A stretch of 64,000 bases of DNA from Bradyrhizobium sp. WD16 (GTDB lineage: Bacteria; Pseudomonadota; Alphaproteobacteria; Rhizobiales; Xanthobacteraceae). Positions 27,852-37,537 of this stretch are shown here, piece by piece. Position numbers and translations under genes: made by a program. Location: contig NZ_CP028908.1 of the NCBI RefSeq assembly GCF_024181725.1, forward strand, positions 5,855,001 through 5,919,000. The letters are read 5' to 3'. Within the stretch, counting starts at the first letter, position 1, and each line of letters begins with the position of its first letter. The notes beneath the pieces were generated by a model that saw only the letters and a program-made list of their open reading frames with translations, did no database searches and was not told where the DNA came from.

Positions 27852-30575
27852 ATGGCGGAATGGCACCGCGATACTGAGGCCAGACCTTCGCCGGAGGCGC
27901 TGCTGGAAGCCGCCCGGCGCGAAGACAGCCTTGCGGGCAAGCTGAAGATCTTTGTCGGCGCCGCCCCCGGCGTCGGCAAGACCTATGAGATGCTGCAGCA
28001 GGCGCGCGCCCGCCGGCGCGACGGCGCCGATCTCGTCGTCGGCGTCGTCGAGACCCACGGCCGCAAGGAGACCGAGGCGCTGCTCGAAGGCCTCGAGGTC
28101 ATTGCGCGCCGCCCGATCGACTACCGCGGCCAGCGCCTCGAGGAAATGGACCTCGACGCCATCGTGGCGCGAGGCCCGAAGATCGCGGTGGTCGACGAGC
28201 TCGCCCACACCAATGCGCCAGGCTCCCGCCATCCCAAGCGCTATCTCGACGTCGAGGAACTGCTCGATCGCGGCATCGATGTCTACACCACCGTCAACAT
28301 CCAGCACATCGAGAGCCTCAACGATGTGGTGGCGCAGATCACCCATGTGCGGGTGCGCGAGACCGTGCCCGATTCGATCTTCAACCGCGCCGAAGCCGTC
28401 GAACTCGTCGATATCACGCCGGACGACCTGATCCAGCGCCTCAAGGACGGCAAGGTCTACGTCCCCAGGCAGGCCGAACGCGCCCTCGAGCATTTCTTCT
28501 CCAGCGCCAATCTCACGGCGCTGCGCGAACTCGCCCTGCGGCGCACCGCCGAGCGCGTCGACGAACAACTGCTCGACCAGCTCCAGGCCCGCGCCATGCA
28601 CGGCGCATGGGCGGCGGGCGAGCGGATCCTGGTGTGCATCAACGAGGATCCGGTGGCGCAGGGGCTGGTGCGCTACGCCAAGCGCCTCGCCGACCGCCTC
28701 CACGCGCAGTTCACCGCTCTTTCGGTCGAGACCTCGCGCAATCTTCAATTCAGCGAGGAGCAGCGCGACCGGCTCGCCGACACGCTGCGGCTCGCCCAGT
28801 CCCTGGGCGCGGAAGCCGTCTCGATCCCGGGCGGCGGCCGGCGCATCGCCGACGACGTGATCAGCTATGCCCGGGCCAACAACATCACCCAGATCGTGGT
28901 GGGCAAGTCGTCGCGCTCGCGCCTGTTCGAGATCATCTACGGCTCGGTTGTCCACGACCTGGTCCGCCGCGCCGACGACATCAGCGTCCACGTCATCGCC
29001 GGCGAGGACGCGCTGGAGGAGCCGCCGGCGCGGCGGGCGATCAAGCCGGCGCAGAGCCAGGGCGCCTTCGACCTCAGGCCCTATGCCTATGCGCTTGCCG
29101 GGGTCGCCGCGGCGCTCGGCTTCGGCGAGGCCATCTGGCCGTGGTTCGGCATCGAGAATGTCGACCTGGTGTTCCTGACCGCGATCGTGGCCGTCGCCGT
29201 CAGCCTGGGACTGTTGCCGTCGCTGCTGGCCACCGTGGCCGCGTCGCTGGCCTACAATTTCTTCTTCATGGAGCCGCTCTACACCTTCACGATCGCCGAC
29301 CCGCGCAATATCGCGGCCTTCATCTTCTTCACGGTGATCGCGGTGTTCGTCTCCAATGTCGCGGCCAGGGTCCGCACCCAGGCCGTCGCCGCCGCGATGC
29401 GGGCGCGCAACACCGAGTCCCTCTATTCGTTCAGCCGCAAGCTTGCCGGCGTCGGCACCCTCGACGACGTGCTGTGGGCGACCGCCTACCAGATCGCCTT
29501 GATGCTGCGGGTGCGCGTCGTGCTGCTGCTCGAGGAGGACGGCTCGATCGCCGTCAAGGCCGGCTATCCGCCCGAGGACGCCCTCGACGAGGCCGATCTC
29601 GCCGCGGCGAAATGGGCCTGGCAGAACGACCGTCCCGCCGGCCGCAGCTCCGACACGCTGCCCGGCGCCAAGCGCCTGTTCCTGCCGATGCGCACCGGCC
29701 GCGGCGCCATCGGCGTCGTCGGCATCGACAGCGACCGCCCCGGCGCCCTGCTCACGCCGGACGAGCGCCGCCTGCTCGACGCCCTGATCGACCAGGGGGC
29801 GCTCGCCATCGAGCGCGTTCGCCTCGTCGAGGACATCGACCAGGTCAAGCGCGCCATCGAGGCCGATCGCCTGCGCAGCGCGCTTCTGACCTCGATCTCG
29901 CACGACCTCAAGACGCCGCTGTCCGCGGTGCTCGGCTCGGCCGGCGCGCTGCGCGACCTCGGCGACAAGCTCGGCCCCGCCGAGCGCGCCGACCTGCTCG
30001 GCACCATCATCGACGAGGCCGAGCGGCTCAACCGCTTCATCGCCAACCTGCTCGACATGACCAAGCTGGAATCCGGCGCGGTGACGCCCAACGCCGCGCC
30101 CCACGACATGCACGAGATCGTCAGTACGGCGCTGCGCCGCGCCGGCCGGATCCTGGCGCGCCACAAGATCGAGCTGAAGCTGGCGGCGGACCTTCCCATG
30201 GTCGCGGTCGACGCAGTGCTGTTCGAGCAGGTGATCTTCAATCTGCTCGACAACGCCGCCAAATACTCCCCGGAGGGCAGCACCGTCACCATCCAGAGCT
30301 TCCGCGACGCAGGATCAGTGATGCTGCAGGTCGCCGACGAGGGCCACGGCATCCCGCCCGGCGACCTCGAGCAGATCTTCGAGAAGTTCTACCGGGTGCG
30401 GAAGACCGACCACGTCCGCGCCGGTACCGGGCTCGGGCTTGCCATCTCCCGCGGATTCATCGAAGCGATGCAGGGGACGATCACGGCGGCCAACCGGACC
30501 GACCGCTCCGGCGCCGTCTTCACCATCCGGCTGCCGGTCCCGGCCCAACAGCGTCAAATGGATACGGCGGCATGA
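27852..30575 (+). CDS. kdpD: Potassium-responsive sensor histidine kinase KdpD
   Basis: A 907-residue sensor with the full KdpD order: N-terminal KdpD domain with Walker A GAAPGVGKT (36-44) and DELAHTNAPGSRHPKR, a USP-like domain (~250-380), four membrane helices (~400-500), a GAF-like domain, then HisKA with SISHDLKTPLSAV (phosphorylated His about 684) and HATPase with NLLDNAAKYSPEGS and GTGLGLAISRGFIEAM. It senses low K+ and phosphorylates KdpE. It overlaps kdpE by 4 bp (ATGA). Confidence 0.97.
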   Translation: MAEWHRDTEARPSPEALLEAARREDSLAGKLKIFVGAAPGVGKTYEMLQQARARRRDGADLVVGVVETHGRKETEALLEGLEVIARRPIDYRGQRLEEMDLDAIVARGPKIAVVDELAHTNAPGSRHPKRYLDVEELLDRGIDVYTTVNIQHIESLNDVVAQITHVRVRETVPDSIFNRAEAVELVDITPDDLIQRLKDGKVYVPRQAERALEHFFSSANLTALRELALRRTAERVDEQLLDQLQARAMHGAWAAGERILVCINEDPVAQGLVRYAKRLADRLHAQFTALSVETSRNLQFSEEQRDRLADTLRLAQSLGAEAVSIPGGGRRIADDVISYARANNITQIVVGKSSRSRLFEIIYGSVVHDLVRRADDISVHVIAGEDALEEPPARRAIKPAQSQGAFDLRPYAYALAGVAAALGFGEAIWPWFGIENVDLVFLTAIVAVAVSLGLLPSLLATVAASLAYNFFFMEPLYTFTIADPRNIAAFIFFTVIAVFVSNVAARVRTQAVAAAMRARNTESLYSFSRKLAGVGTLDDVLWATAYQIALMLRVRVVLLLEEDGSIAVKAGYPPEDALDEADLAAAKWAWQNDRPAGRSSDTLPGAKRLFLPMRTGRGAIGVVGIDSDRPGALLTPDERRLLDALIDQGALAIERVRLVEDIDQVKRAIEADRLRSALLTSISHDLKTPLSAVLGSAGALRDLGDKLGPAERADLLGTIIDEAERLNRFIANLLDMTKLESGAVTPNAAPHDMHEIVSTALRRAGRILARHKIELKLAADLPMVAVDAVLFEQVIFNLLDNAAKYSPEGSTVTIQSFRDAGSVMLQVADEGHGIPPGDLEQIFEKFYRVRKTDHVRAGTGLGLAISRGFIEAMQGTITAANRTDRSGAVFTIRLPVPAQQRQMDTAA

Positions 30576-31261
30576 GCGCAGCGCCCCTGCAGGTTCTGGT
30601 GATCGACGACGAGCCGCCCATCCGCAAACTGCTGCGCATGGGCCTCGGCAGCCAGGGCTACCGCGTCATCGAGGCGGGCAACGGCAAGGCCGGGCTGGAG
30701 TGCCTCGAGCAGAAGCCGGACCTCATCATCCTCGATCTCGGCCTGCCCGACATCCAGGGGCACGAGCTGCTGCGGATGATCCGCGCGCGCAACGACAGCG
30801 TGCCGGTCGTCGTGCTGTCGAGCCGCGGCGACGAGGCCGGCAAGGTCCAGGCGCTCGACTACGGCGCCGACGACTACGTCACCAAGCCGTTCGGCATGGA
30901 CGAACTGCTGGCGCGGCTGCGCGCCGCCCTGCGTCACCAGCTTCAGAGCCATGGCGAGCGGCCCCTCTTCCGGGTCGGCGACCTGTCGGTGGATCTGGTG
31001 CGGCGCATCGTCAAGCGCGGCGACGCCGAGATCAAGCTATCCCCCAAGGAATACGACCTCCTGCGGATCCTGGTACAGCACGCCGGCAAGGTTCTCACCC
31101 ACAAGTTCCTGCTGAACGAGCTATGGGACAGTTTCACCGACGCCCAATATCTGCGGGTCTATGTCCGCCAGTTGCGCCAGAAGATCGAAGCCGATCCGGA
31201 GCAGCCGCAATTGCTGCTGACCGAGACTGGCGTCGGCTATCGGCTGCGTGCGCCGGACTGA
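30572..31261 (+). CDS. kdpE: KDP operon response regulator KdpE
   Basis: A 229-residue OmpR-type regulator. The receiver has the acidic pocket VIDDEPP, the phospho-acceptor D55 in DLIILDLGLPD and the lysine in YVTKPFGMDELLARL. The C-terminal winged helix includes IKLSPKEYDLLRILVQHAGK and YLRVYVRQLRQKIE. It activates kdpFABC transcription. The start is the ATG that overlaps the kdpD stop. Confidence 0.97.
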   Translation: MSAAPLQVLVIDDEPPIRKLLRMGLGSQGYRVIEAGNGKAGLECLEQKPDLIILDLGLPDIQGHELLRMIRARNDSVPVVVLSSRGDEAGKVQALDYGADDYVTKPFGMDELLARLRAALRHQLQSHGERPLFRVGDLSVDLVRRIVKRGDAEIKLSPKEYDLLRILVQHAGKVLTHKFLLNELWDSFTDAQYLRVYVRQLRQKIEADPEQPQLLLTETGVGYRLRAPD

Positions 31262-31276
31262 GCGCGCGCGGCGCAG

Positions 31277-31365
31277 CACTGGTTTGGAGCGAAGGCCGTG
31301 GCTCTTGTTGTTGACGTACCGTCTTCACGCGAGCCGGCCTCCCCCTCGCTTGAAGACGCTCGATG
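31277..31365. repeat. Decayed copy of the rhizobial-type repeat
   Basis: Between kdpE and ptsN, the blocks TTGACG, GTCTTCACGCGAGCCGG and CTCGCTTGAAGACGCTC align in order with the second half of the repeat at 23170-23274, with many substitutions. It looks like an old, degraded copy. Confidence 0.5.
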
Positions 31366-31367
31366 GA

Positions 31368-31826
31368 ATGACTGAAATGAATCTCGCTGCGGTGTTCTTC
31401 CCGGCCACGACCGTGATCGACCTCAATGTCGCCGACAAGGCCGACCTGCTGCGACGCCTCGCCGAGATCGCATCGACCGCCGCCAATCTGACCGCCGGCG
31501 AGATCACCGCCGCCCTCGTCAAGCGCGAGGACCTCGGCTCGACCGGTCTTGGCGGCGGCGTCGCCATTCCTCACGCCCGCGTGGCGGAATTGAAGACGCC
31601 CTGCGGCGTCATCGCCCGGCTCAAGCGCCCGATCGATTTTGCCGCCATCGACGGCCAGCCGGTCGATCTCGTCGTCCTCCTCCTGCTCCGCGGCGACGCC
31701 GGCAGCGATCAGCTCAACCTGCTCGCCGCGGTGGCGCGACGGCTGCGCGATGTGCCGGCGCTGCGCGCGTTTCGTGCTGCAAAAGGCGCCCAGCAGCTCC
31801 TGGAACTGTTCACGCGGCCGGCGTGA
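31368..31826 (+). CDS. ptsN: Nitrogen-type PTS EIIA component PtsN
   Basis: A 152-residue PTS EIIA domain of the fructose/nitrogen type. The phospho-accepting histidine is in STGLGGGVAIPHARV (about H69), and IDFAAIDGQPVDLVVLLLL is conserved in EIIA-Ntr. In E. coli the unphosphorylated protein binds KdpD and regulates K+ uptake, so its place 107 bp after kdpE is meaningful. A second ATG three codons later is an alternative start. No other PTS genes are nearby, so this may be a second, Kdp-dedicated copy; that is inference. Confidence 0.88.
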   Translation: MTEMNLAAVFFPATTVIDLNVADKADLLRRLAEIASTAANLTAGEITAALVKREDLGSTGLGGGVAIPHARVAELKTPCGVIARLKRPIDFAAIDGQPVDLVVLLLLRGDAGSDQLNLLAAVARRLRDVPALRAFRAAKGAQQLLELFTRPA

Positions 31827-32057
31827 CGCGCCATAGCCCCATTCGCAAATCCCGCCTTCCGGCGTGGCGCGCTTGCGCTATCAGCATTCGAGCGAGTTCT
31901 TCAAACGCGCGTCAGATCCAAAACCACACTAGAAGTCCTGGATGCCCGCGACCGGTCGTCGGCTTCGATCCGGCACAATGGCTGGGCGCGCCGAAGCTTC
32001 TTAGCGAAGGCGGGCGAGCGCGGGCATGACGATTGAAAGGGGCGTTTCAGTGAACCG
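31827..32057. other. Intergenic repeat debris
   Basis: Between the convergent ptsN and cyclase genes. It contains the fragment of module D at 31877-31932 and, at 31940-32030, segments such as GGATGCCCGCGAC and GCGGGCATGACG that recall the intact repeat at 42681-42770. No gene is seen. Confidence 0.6.
31877..31932. repeat. Solo remnant of hairpin module D
   Basis: The segment with CAGCATTCGAGCGAG, TTCTTCAA and GCGTCAGATCCAAAACCAC ends in CTAG. It matches the right-hand part of the D module at 62649-62724. The left arm that would complete the hairpin is missing or too diverged to pair. Confidence 0.65.
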
Positions 32058-34274
32058 CTACTTGCCGGTCGCGACGAAGACGCCGTCCCATGCGGCCGGC
32101 GGCGGCGCGGCCTGGAACGCCCTGATGCGCTCGGCATAGAGGTCGTGATAGGCCTTCAGCCGGCCGGCGCTGTCGGCCTTGCGGCCGGCGTCGAGCGCGA
32201 AGGCCGCGCCGCTCCAGTCGCGGCTGCGATAGGCCGCCAGCATCTCGGTATTGGCGTTGCGCAGGTGCTGGAATTCCTCGGACGCCAGCAGGTCCTCGCG
32301 CCCGAACACCGCATAGATCACCTCAGGCTCGTTCTTGCCCTTCACCCGGATGAAATCGATCTCGAGAATGGCGAAGCGTTCCCTGACGGCGAGCGCGGTG
32401 TTCGATCCGGCGATGATCGGCACGCCGTAGGATTTCGACTGGCCTTCGAGGCGCGAGGCGAGATTGACGCTGTCGCCGAGCGCCGAATAGTCGAAGCGCA
32501 GGTCCGATCCCATGTTGCCGACGACGCAGGCACCGGTATTGAGGCCGATGCCGATATTGATCGGGATGAAACCCGCGCCGTCTGCTTCCGCCTCGGCCCG
32601 CCGCTCCACGTTGAGCATCTCGATCCGGGCGATCATGTCGAGCGCGGCCTCCACCGCATGGTGCTCGTGCATGGCGTCGCCGAGCGGCGCGTTCCAGAAC
32701 GCCATGATGGCGTCGCCCATGTATTTGTCGACGGTGCCATGTCGGCTGACGATGGCGTTGGTGAGCGGCGTCAGCAGCCGGTTCATCAGCGAGATCAGCC
32801 CCTGGGGATCGTCCTTGTAGCTCTCGGAGATCGTGGTGAAGCCGCGGACGTCGGAGAACATCACGGTGAGCGCCCGCACCTCGCCGCCGAGCACCAGATG
32901 CTCGGGGGCGCTGGCGAGCCGCTCGACCAGCGCCGGCGACAGGTATTGACTGAAGGCGGAGCGGATGCGCCGGCGCTGCTGCTGTTCGCTGACGTAGTTG
33001 ACGAAGACCAGCACCACATAGATCAGGAAGCTCGCGAGCAGCGGAAAGCTCGCATCGATCAGCAGCCGTTGCTGGTCGAACAGGTACCACGAGACGCCGG
33101 CGATCAGCACCGACAACACGATCCCCAGCAGCAGGATGACCAGCGGACCGAACACCGGCACCAGCCAGATCACGGCGCCGCCGACCACCAGCGCCGCCAG
33201 GATCTCCAGCGCACCGGCGAAGTTCGGCCGCGACAGGGTCGAGCGCGTCAGCACGTTTTCGAGGATCTGGGCGTGAACCTCGACGCCGGGCACCACCGGG
33301 TCGACCGGCGTCGTCTTGACGTCGAGCAGACCCACCGCCGAGGTCCCGATCAGCACCAGGCGGCCGTTGAAGCGGTCGGCCGGCACGGCGCCTTCCAGCA
33401 CGTCCACCGCCGAGACGAAGCGCGCCGGATCGTGGTGGGAGAAATGCACCCAGAGCTGGCCGTTGCGGTCGGTCGGAAACTGAAAGCCGCGCACCGCGAC
33501 ACTTCTCATCCCGGCGGCATCCGCCCTGATCAGCAGTGATTCCGATCCGCTCGCAACCCGCAGGATTTCCGTGGTCAGCGACGGCAGCAGATTTCCCTCG
33601 GCGCGCATCACCACCGGGACGCGGCGGACGATGCCGTCGCGCTCGGTGCGGATGGCGAGCTGGCCGAGGCCTGCGGCGGCGTTCTCCAGCACCGGAATGT
33701 TGCGCAGCAGCCCGGGGAAATCGAACAGCAGCGGCGTCGGGTCGACGCCCAGCACCGCGACGCCCTGCGTCGGCCGCGGCGGCAGCGACCTCGCCACGAC
33801 CCTCGGCAGGCCGGATTCGCCGAGCACGACGCGGCCCTTCTTCAAGGCCGCGGCGAGGATCTGGTCGTTGTTGGGCGCGGCACGAAGGCGCGCGCGCGTC
33901 GCCTCGTCGATGCCCTGGAAATCGCGGGCGGCGATATCGGGCGACAGGCGGTCCGGCTCGGCGAAGATGATGTCGAAGCCGATCACGACGGCGCCGGCCC
34001 GGGTCAGGCGGTCGACCAGGTCGGCGAGCCGCGTCCGCGCCCACGGCCACTGGCCGATGCGATCGAGGCTCTTGTCGTCGATGTCGACGATCACCACCGG
34101 GCGCTGCTCGGCCCGCCGCGGTGCCAGAACCTGATAGGTATCGAAGGTGCGCACGCGCAATTCCTCGACCGCAAGCGGGTCGGCGATGCGGCCGGCGACA
34201 AGAACGATCAGCAGCGCGACGCAGAGCGCGCGGCCCGGTCCGAAGCGGCGAGCCAGTCGGCGGAGCCCCTTCAT
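32058..34274 (-). CDS. CHASE2-domain adenylate/guanylate cyclase
   Basis: A 738-residue membrane protein. An N-terminal helix (~17-35) is followed by a periplasmic CHASE2 sensor (to ~345; VVIVDIDDKSLDRIGQWPW is typical), three helices (~350-430), and a class III nucleotidyl cyclase domain with VMFSDVRGFTTISE, KYMGDAIMAFWNAP and DYSALGDSVNLASRLE. It would make cAMP (or cGMP) in response to an extracytoplasmic signal. It is the last gene of an operon with a type I exporter and a FecR-domain secreted protein, 7 bp after the fusion-protein gene, so its signal may concern envelope or secretion state. Confidence 0.92.
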   Translation of the reverse strand: MKGLRRLARRFGPGRALCVALLIVLVAGRIADPLAVEELRVRTFDTYQVLAPRRAEQRPVVIVDIDDKSLDRIGQWPWARTRLADLVDRLTRAGAVVIGFDIIFAEPDRLSPDIAARDFQGIDEATRARLRAAPNNDQILAAALKKGRVVLGESGLPRVVARSLPPRPTQGVAVLGVDPTPLLFDFPGLLRNIPVLENAAAGLGQLAIRTERDGIVRRVPVVMRAEGNLLPSLTTEILRVASGSESLLIRADAAGMRSVAVRGFQFPTDRNGQLWVHFSHHDPARFVSAVDVLEGAVPADRFNGRLVLIGTSAVGLLDVKTTPVDPVVPGVEVHAQILENVLTRSTLSRPNFAGALEILAALVVGGAVIWLVPVFGPLVILLLGIVLSVLIAGVSWYLFDQQRLLIDASFPLLASFLIYVVLVFVNYVSEQQQRRRIRSAFSQYLSPALVERLASAPEHLVLGGEVRALTVMFSDVRGFTTISESYKDDPQGLISLMNRLLTPLTNAIVSRHGTVDKYMGDAIMAFWNAPLGDAMHEHHAVEAALDMIARIEMLNVERRAEAEADGAGFIPINIGIGLNTGACVVGNMGSDLRFDYSALGDSVNLASRLEGQSKSYGVPIIAGSNTALAVRERFAILEIDFIRVKGKNEPEVIYAVFGREDLLASEEFQHLRNANTEMLAAYRSRDWSGAAFALDAGRKADSAGRLKAYHDLYAERIRAFQAAPPPAAWDGVFVATGK

Positions 34275-34281
34275 GGATCGG

Positions 34282-35643
34282 CTACTTCTCCCGGAATGCG
34301 CGCATGAGCTGGTCGTGCAGCGGCTTCGCCAGATAGGACAGAACGGTGCGCTCGCCGGTCTGGACGAAAGCTTCCACCGGCATGCCGGGGATCAGCTTGA
34401 CGTTGTCGAGCCGCGCCATTTCGCCGGCCGGAATCGAAACCCGCACGGTGTAATAGCTCTGGCCGGTGCGCTGGTCGGTGGTGGTGTCGGGCGAGACCCG
34501 CACCACTTCGCCGCTCAGTTCCGGCGTGGTGCGCTGGTTGAAGGCGGACAGCCGCAGCAGGACCTTGGCGCCGATCTTGACCTGGTCGATGTCCTGCGGG
34601 TTGATCTTCGCCTCGACCGACAGCGTATCGGCCTGCGGCACGATCAGCATGATCGCATCGCCCGCGGTGATCACGCCGCCGATGGTATGGACGTTGGACT
34701 GCAGCACCATGCCGTCCTGCGGCGCCCTGATCTCGATGCGCCGGAGCTGATCTTCGGCCGTGACCTTGCGCTCGACCAGTTCACCGATCTTGTCGTTGAC
34801 CTCGCGCTGTTCCTTGGTGACCTCGGCGCCGAGATCCTTGTCGATCTGGATGATCTGCAGTTCGGTCTCGGCGATCTTGCCCTTGGCCTGGGCGGTGGAG
34901 GCGACGAACTGGCCGCGGTCGCCTTCGAGGCGGGCGGCATCGCGCTCCAGCGCGGTCAGGCGCGAGATCTGGATGAGGTTGCGGTTGTAGAGGTCGCGGA
35001 CGCCTTCGAGCTCCTTGTTGATCAGATCGATCTCGCGCCCCTTGGCGGCCTCCTGGGCGGCGAGGCCGCGGATCTCCTCCTGAAGCTGGGCGACGCGCTC
35101 GCGCAGCTGCGCGCGCTGGCCGAGGCGGCCGGCGCGCCGTACCTCGAACTGGTTGGTCTCGCTCGCCATCACCGCCATCACTTCCGGGTCGCCGGCCTGG
35201 TCGAGCAACACCTGCGGAAACGTGACCTGCTGCGCGCCCTGCAGTTCGGCCTGCAGCCGCGCCGCCCGGGCATAGAGCGCGTTCAATCCCTTGGTGACGA
35301 TCGCGAGGCTCGCCTTGGTGACGGTGTCGTCGAGCTTGACCAGCACGTCGCCGGCCTTGACGAGGTCGCCGTCGCGGGCACGCAATTCGCCGACCACGCC
35401 GCCGGTCGGATGCTGCACCTTCTTGACGTTGGAATCGACCACCACCGAGCCGGACGCCACCAGGGCGCCGGCGATCTGCGTCGTCGAGGCCCAGCCGCCG
35501 ACACCGCCGGACAGCAGCACGACGATGGCGACGCCCGCGAGCAGATGCCGGCGGATGGAGCGGCGCGACTGGGTGAGCGGAGCTGGCACCGGGGTCGGGG
35601 ACGCGACGATCATTGCGGGTGGCTGTGCCATCGTCTGCCTCAT
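34282..35643 (-). CDS. Type I secretion membrane fusion protein (HlyD/PrtE family)
   Basis: A 453-residue protein with one N-terminal membrane helix (HLLAGVAIVVLLSGGVGGW), then GALVASGSVVVDSNVKKVQH, a long coiled-coil (~130-290) and the family end pattern VSPDTTTDQRTGQSYYTVRV and LIPGMPVEAFVQTGERTVLSYL. It links the inner-membrane ABC exporter to an outer-membrane TolC-type channel, which is not encoded in the window. The ATG lies 2 bp after the exporter's stop codon, so the pair is translated together. Confidence 0.94.
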   Translation of the reverse strand: MRQTMAQPPAMIVASPTPVPAPLTQSRRSIRRHLLAGVAIVVLLSGGVGGWASTTQIAGALVASGSVVVDSNVKKVQHPTGGVVGELRARDGDLVKAGDVLVKLDDTVTKASLAIVTKGLNALYARAARLQAELQGAQQVTFPQVLLDQAGDPEVMAVMASETNQFEVRRAGRLGQRAQLRERVAQLQEEIRGLAAQEAAKGREIDLINKELEGVRDLYNRNLIQISRLTALERDAARLEGDRGQFVASTAQAKGKIAETELQIIQIDKDLGAEVTKEQREVNDKIGELVERKVTAEDQLRRIEIRAPQDGMVLQSNVHTIGGVITAGDAIMLIVPQADTLSVEAKINPQDIDQVKIGAKVLLRLSAFNQRTTPELSGEVVRVSPDTTTDQRTGQSYYTVRVSIPAGEMARLDNVKLIPGMPVEAFVQTGERTVLSYLAKPLHDQLMRAFREK

Positions 35644-35645
35644 GA

Positions 35646-37397
35646 TCACACGCCCGCATCCGGCGCCGCGCGCCGCGGCAGCGGCGCGACCTTGGCGGGC
35701 GAAGGCTGCAGCACGGCCTCCTTGGATCCGAAGGCCTGCCTGCGTCCGCCGGCCATCACCAGCACGTGGTCGACGCCGGCGAGACCGACGGGCCGGTGCG
35801 CCACCACCACGACGATGCCGCCGCGAGCCCGCACCGCGAGGACGGCCGCGGTGAGCGCCTCGTCGCCGTCGCGATCGAGATTGGAATTCGGCTCGTCGAG
35901 CACGAGCAGGAACGGCTCGCCGAAGAGCGCCCGCGCCAGCGCCACACGCTGCGCCTGGCCCGCCGAGAGCACGCAACCCTGTTCGCCGATCTGGCTGTCA
36001 TAGCCCTCGCGCATCGACACGATCAGTTCGTGGATGCCGGCCTGTTTCGCCGCGGCGATGATGGCCTCGGGCCGCGCCTCCCGATCGAAGCGGGCGATGT
36101 TCTGGGCGATGGTGCCGGCAAACAGCTCGACGTCCTGCGGCAGATAGCCGATGTGCCGGCCGAGCACCTCGGGCGACCACTGGTCGAGGGTGGCGCCATC
36201 GAGGCGCACCGCGCCGCGTTGCGGCGCCCAGACGCCGACCAGCGCCCGCGCCAGCGACGACTTGCCCGAACCGCTCGGCCCGATGACGCCGAGCCCCTGC
36301 CCGGCTTCGAGTTCGAACGACACATCGCCCACCGCCACCTGCTGGCTGCCCGGCGGCACGACGCCGAGATTCTCCACGGTCAGCCGCCGGGCCGGATCCT
36401 GCAGCAGGGTCGGCGCCGAACGCATCGGCAGGGCCGCGAACAGGACGTTGAGCCGGCGCCAGCTCTGCCGCGCGGCGACGAAGCCCTTCCAGTTGGCGAT
36501 GGCGAGATCGACCGGCGCGAGCGCCCGGGCGCTGAGGATCGAGCCGGCGATGATGATGCCGGCGGTGGCCTGCTGGTTGATGACGAGCCAGGCGCCGACC
36601 GCGAGCACCGCCGACTGCAGCATCATCCGCAGCACCTTGGCGAGGGCGCCGAGGCCGCCGGCGACGTCGCTCGCCCGGCGGTTGCCTTCGAGATAGGTCT
36701 GGTTGGCCTCGGTCCAGCGCTGCGTCATCCGGCCGGCCATGCCCATGGCGACAAGCACCTCGGCGTTGCGCCGGCCGGCCGCGGCGAGATCGCTGCGCCT
36801 CGCCGCCTGGGCGGTGGCTTCCCGCCACGGCGCCTGGGTGAACCATTCGGTCAGCACCGTCAGGGTCGCCAGGATGATGGCGCCGACCAGCGCGGTGACG
36901 CCGATCAGGGGGTGGAAGGCGAAGCAGATCGCCAGATACAGCGGCAGCCATGGCAGATCGAACAAGGCGCCCGGGCCCATGCCCGACAGGAACGCGCGCA
37001 CCGCGTCGAGGTCGCGCAGCGGCTGAAGCCCCTCGCCGCGGCCGCCGCTGACCAGCGGCAACCGGACCACGGTTTCGAACACGCGCGGGCTCAGGACCTC
37101 GTCGAGGCTCATGCCGATACGGACCAGAATACGCCCGCGCAGCAGGTCGAGCACGCCCTGGGCGACATAGAGGCCGCCGGCCAGAATGACCAGACCGACC
37201 AGGGTCGGCACGCTGCGGCTCGGCAGCACCCGGTCATAGACTTCCAGCATGAACATCGAGCCGGTCAAATAGAGGATATTGATCATGCAGCTCATGGCCC
37301 CGACGCCGAAGAAGGCGCCGCGGCAGGCGCTCAAGGCCTCGCCGAGCTCGGATTTGGCACTGGATTGGAGCGAAGGAGACGGGCCGCGCTGCATCAT
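35646..37397 (-). CDS. Type I secretion ABC transporter (PrtD family)
   Basis: A 583-residue half-transporter. An N-terminal membrane domain (~25-300; ILYLTGSMFMLEVYDRVLPS is typical of PrtD-type exporters) is followed by an ATPase domain with Walker [10 protein letters not shown], signature LSAGQAQRVALARALFG and Walker B LLVLDEPNSNLD. It has no N-terminal peptidase domain, as expected for substrates with an uncleaved C-terminal signal. The upstream neighbour encodes its probable cargo. Confidence 0.94.
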   Translation of the reverse strand: MMQRGPSPSLQSSAKSELGEALSACRGAFFGVGAMSCMINILYLTGSMFMLEVYDRVLPSRSVPTLVGLVILAGGLYVAQGVLDLLRGRILVRIGMSLDEVLSPRVFETVVRLPLVSGGRGEGLQPLRDLDAVRAFLSGMGPGALFDLPWLPLYLAICFAFHPLIGVTALVGAIILATLTVLTEWFTQAPWREATAQAARRSDLAAAGRRNAEVLVAMGMAGRMTQRWTEANQTYLEGNRRASDVAGGLGALAKVLRMMLQSAVLAVGAWLVINQQATAGIIIAGSILSARALAPVDLAIANWKGFVAARQSWRRLNVLFAALPMRSAPTLLQDPARRLTVENLGVVPPGSQQVAVGDVSFELEAGQGLGVIGPSGSGKSSLARALVGVWAPQRGAVRLDGATLDQWSPEVLGRHIGYLPQDVELFAGTIAQNIARFDREARPEAIIAAAKQAGIHELIVSMREGYDSQIGEQGCVLSAGQAQRVALARALFGEPFLLVLDEPNSNLDRDGDEALTAAVLAVRARGGIVVVVAHRPVGLAGVDHVLVMAGGRRQAFGSKEAVLQPSPAKVAPLPRRAAPDAGV

Positions 37398-37537
37398 CAG
37401 ATCCGAATTGACGGACGACCGGCGGTGCTTGCTGCCCGTGTCCTGCTGAATCGTCGCACCATTATGCCAGCCGCCCGCCGGTTTTGGCAGTTTTTCCCGA
37501 GCGCCGCCCGCCGAAAATTCGTCGGCCGGCCTGACGC

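Noticed and set aside
26910-30164. A 1084-codon open frame on the minus strand opposite kdpB, kdpC and kdpD
   Set aside because: It is antisense to well-recognised Kdp proteins, rich in Asp/Arg/Gly/Ala as expected from GC-rich codon shadows, and has no domain I recognise.
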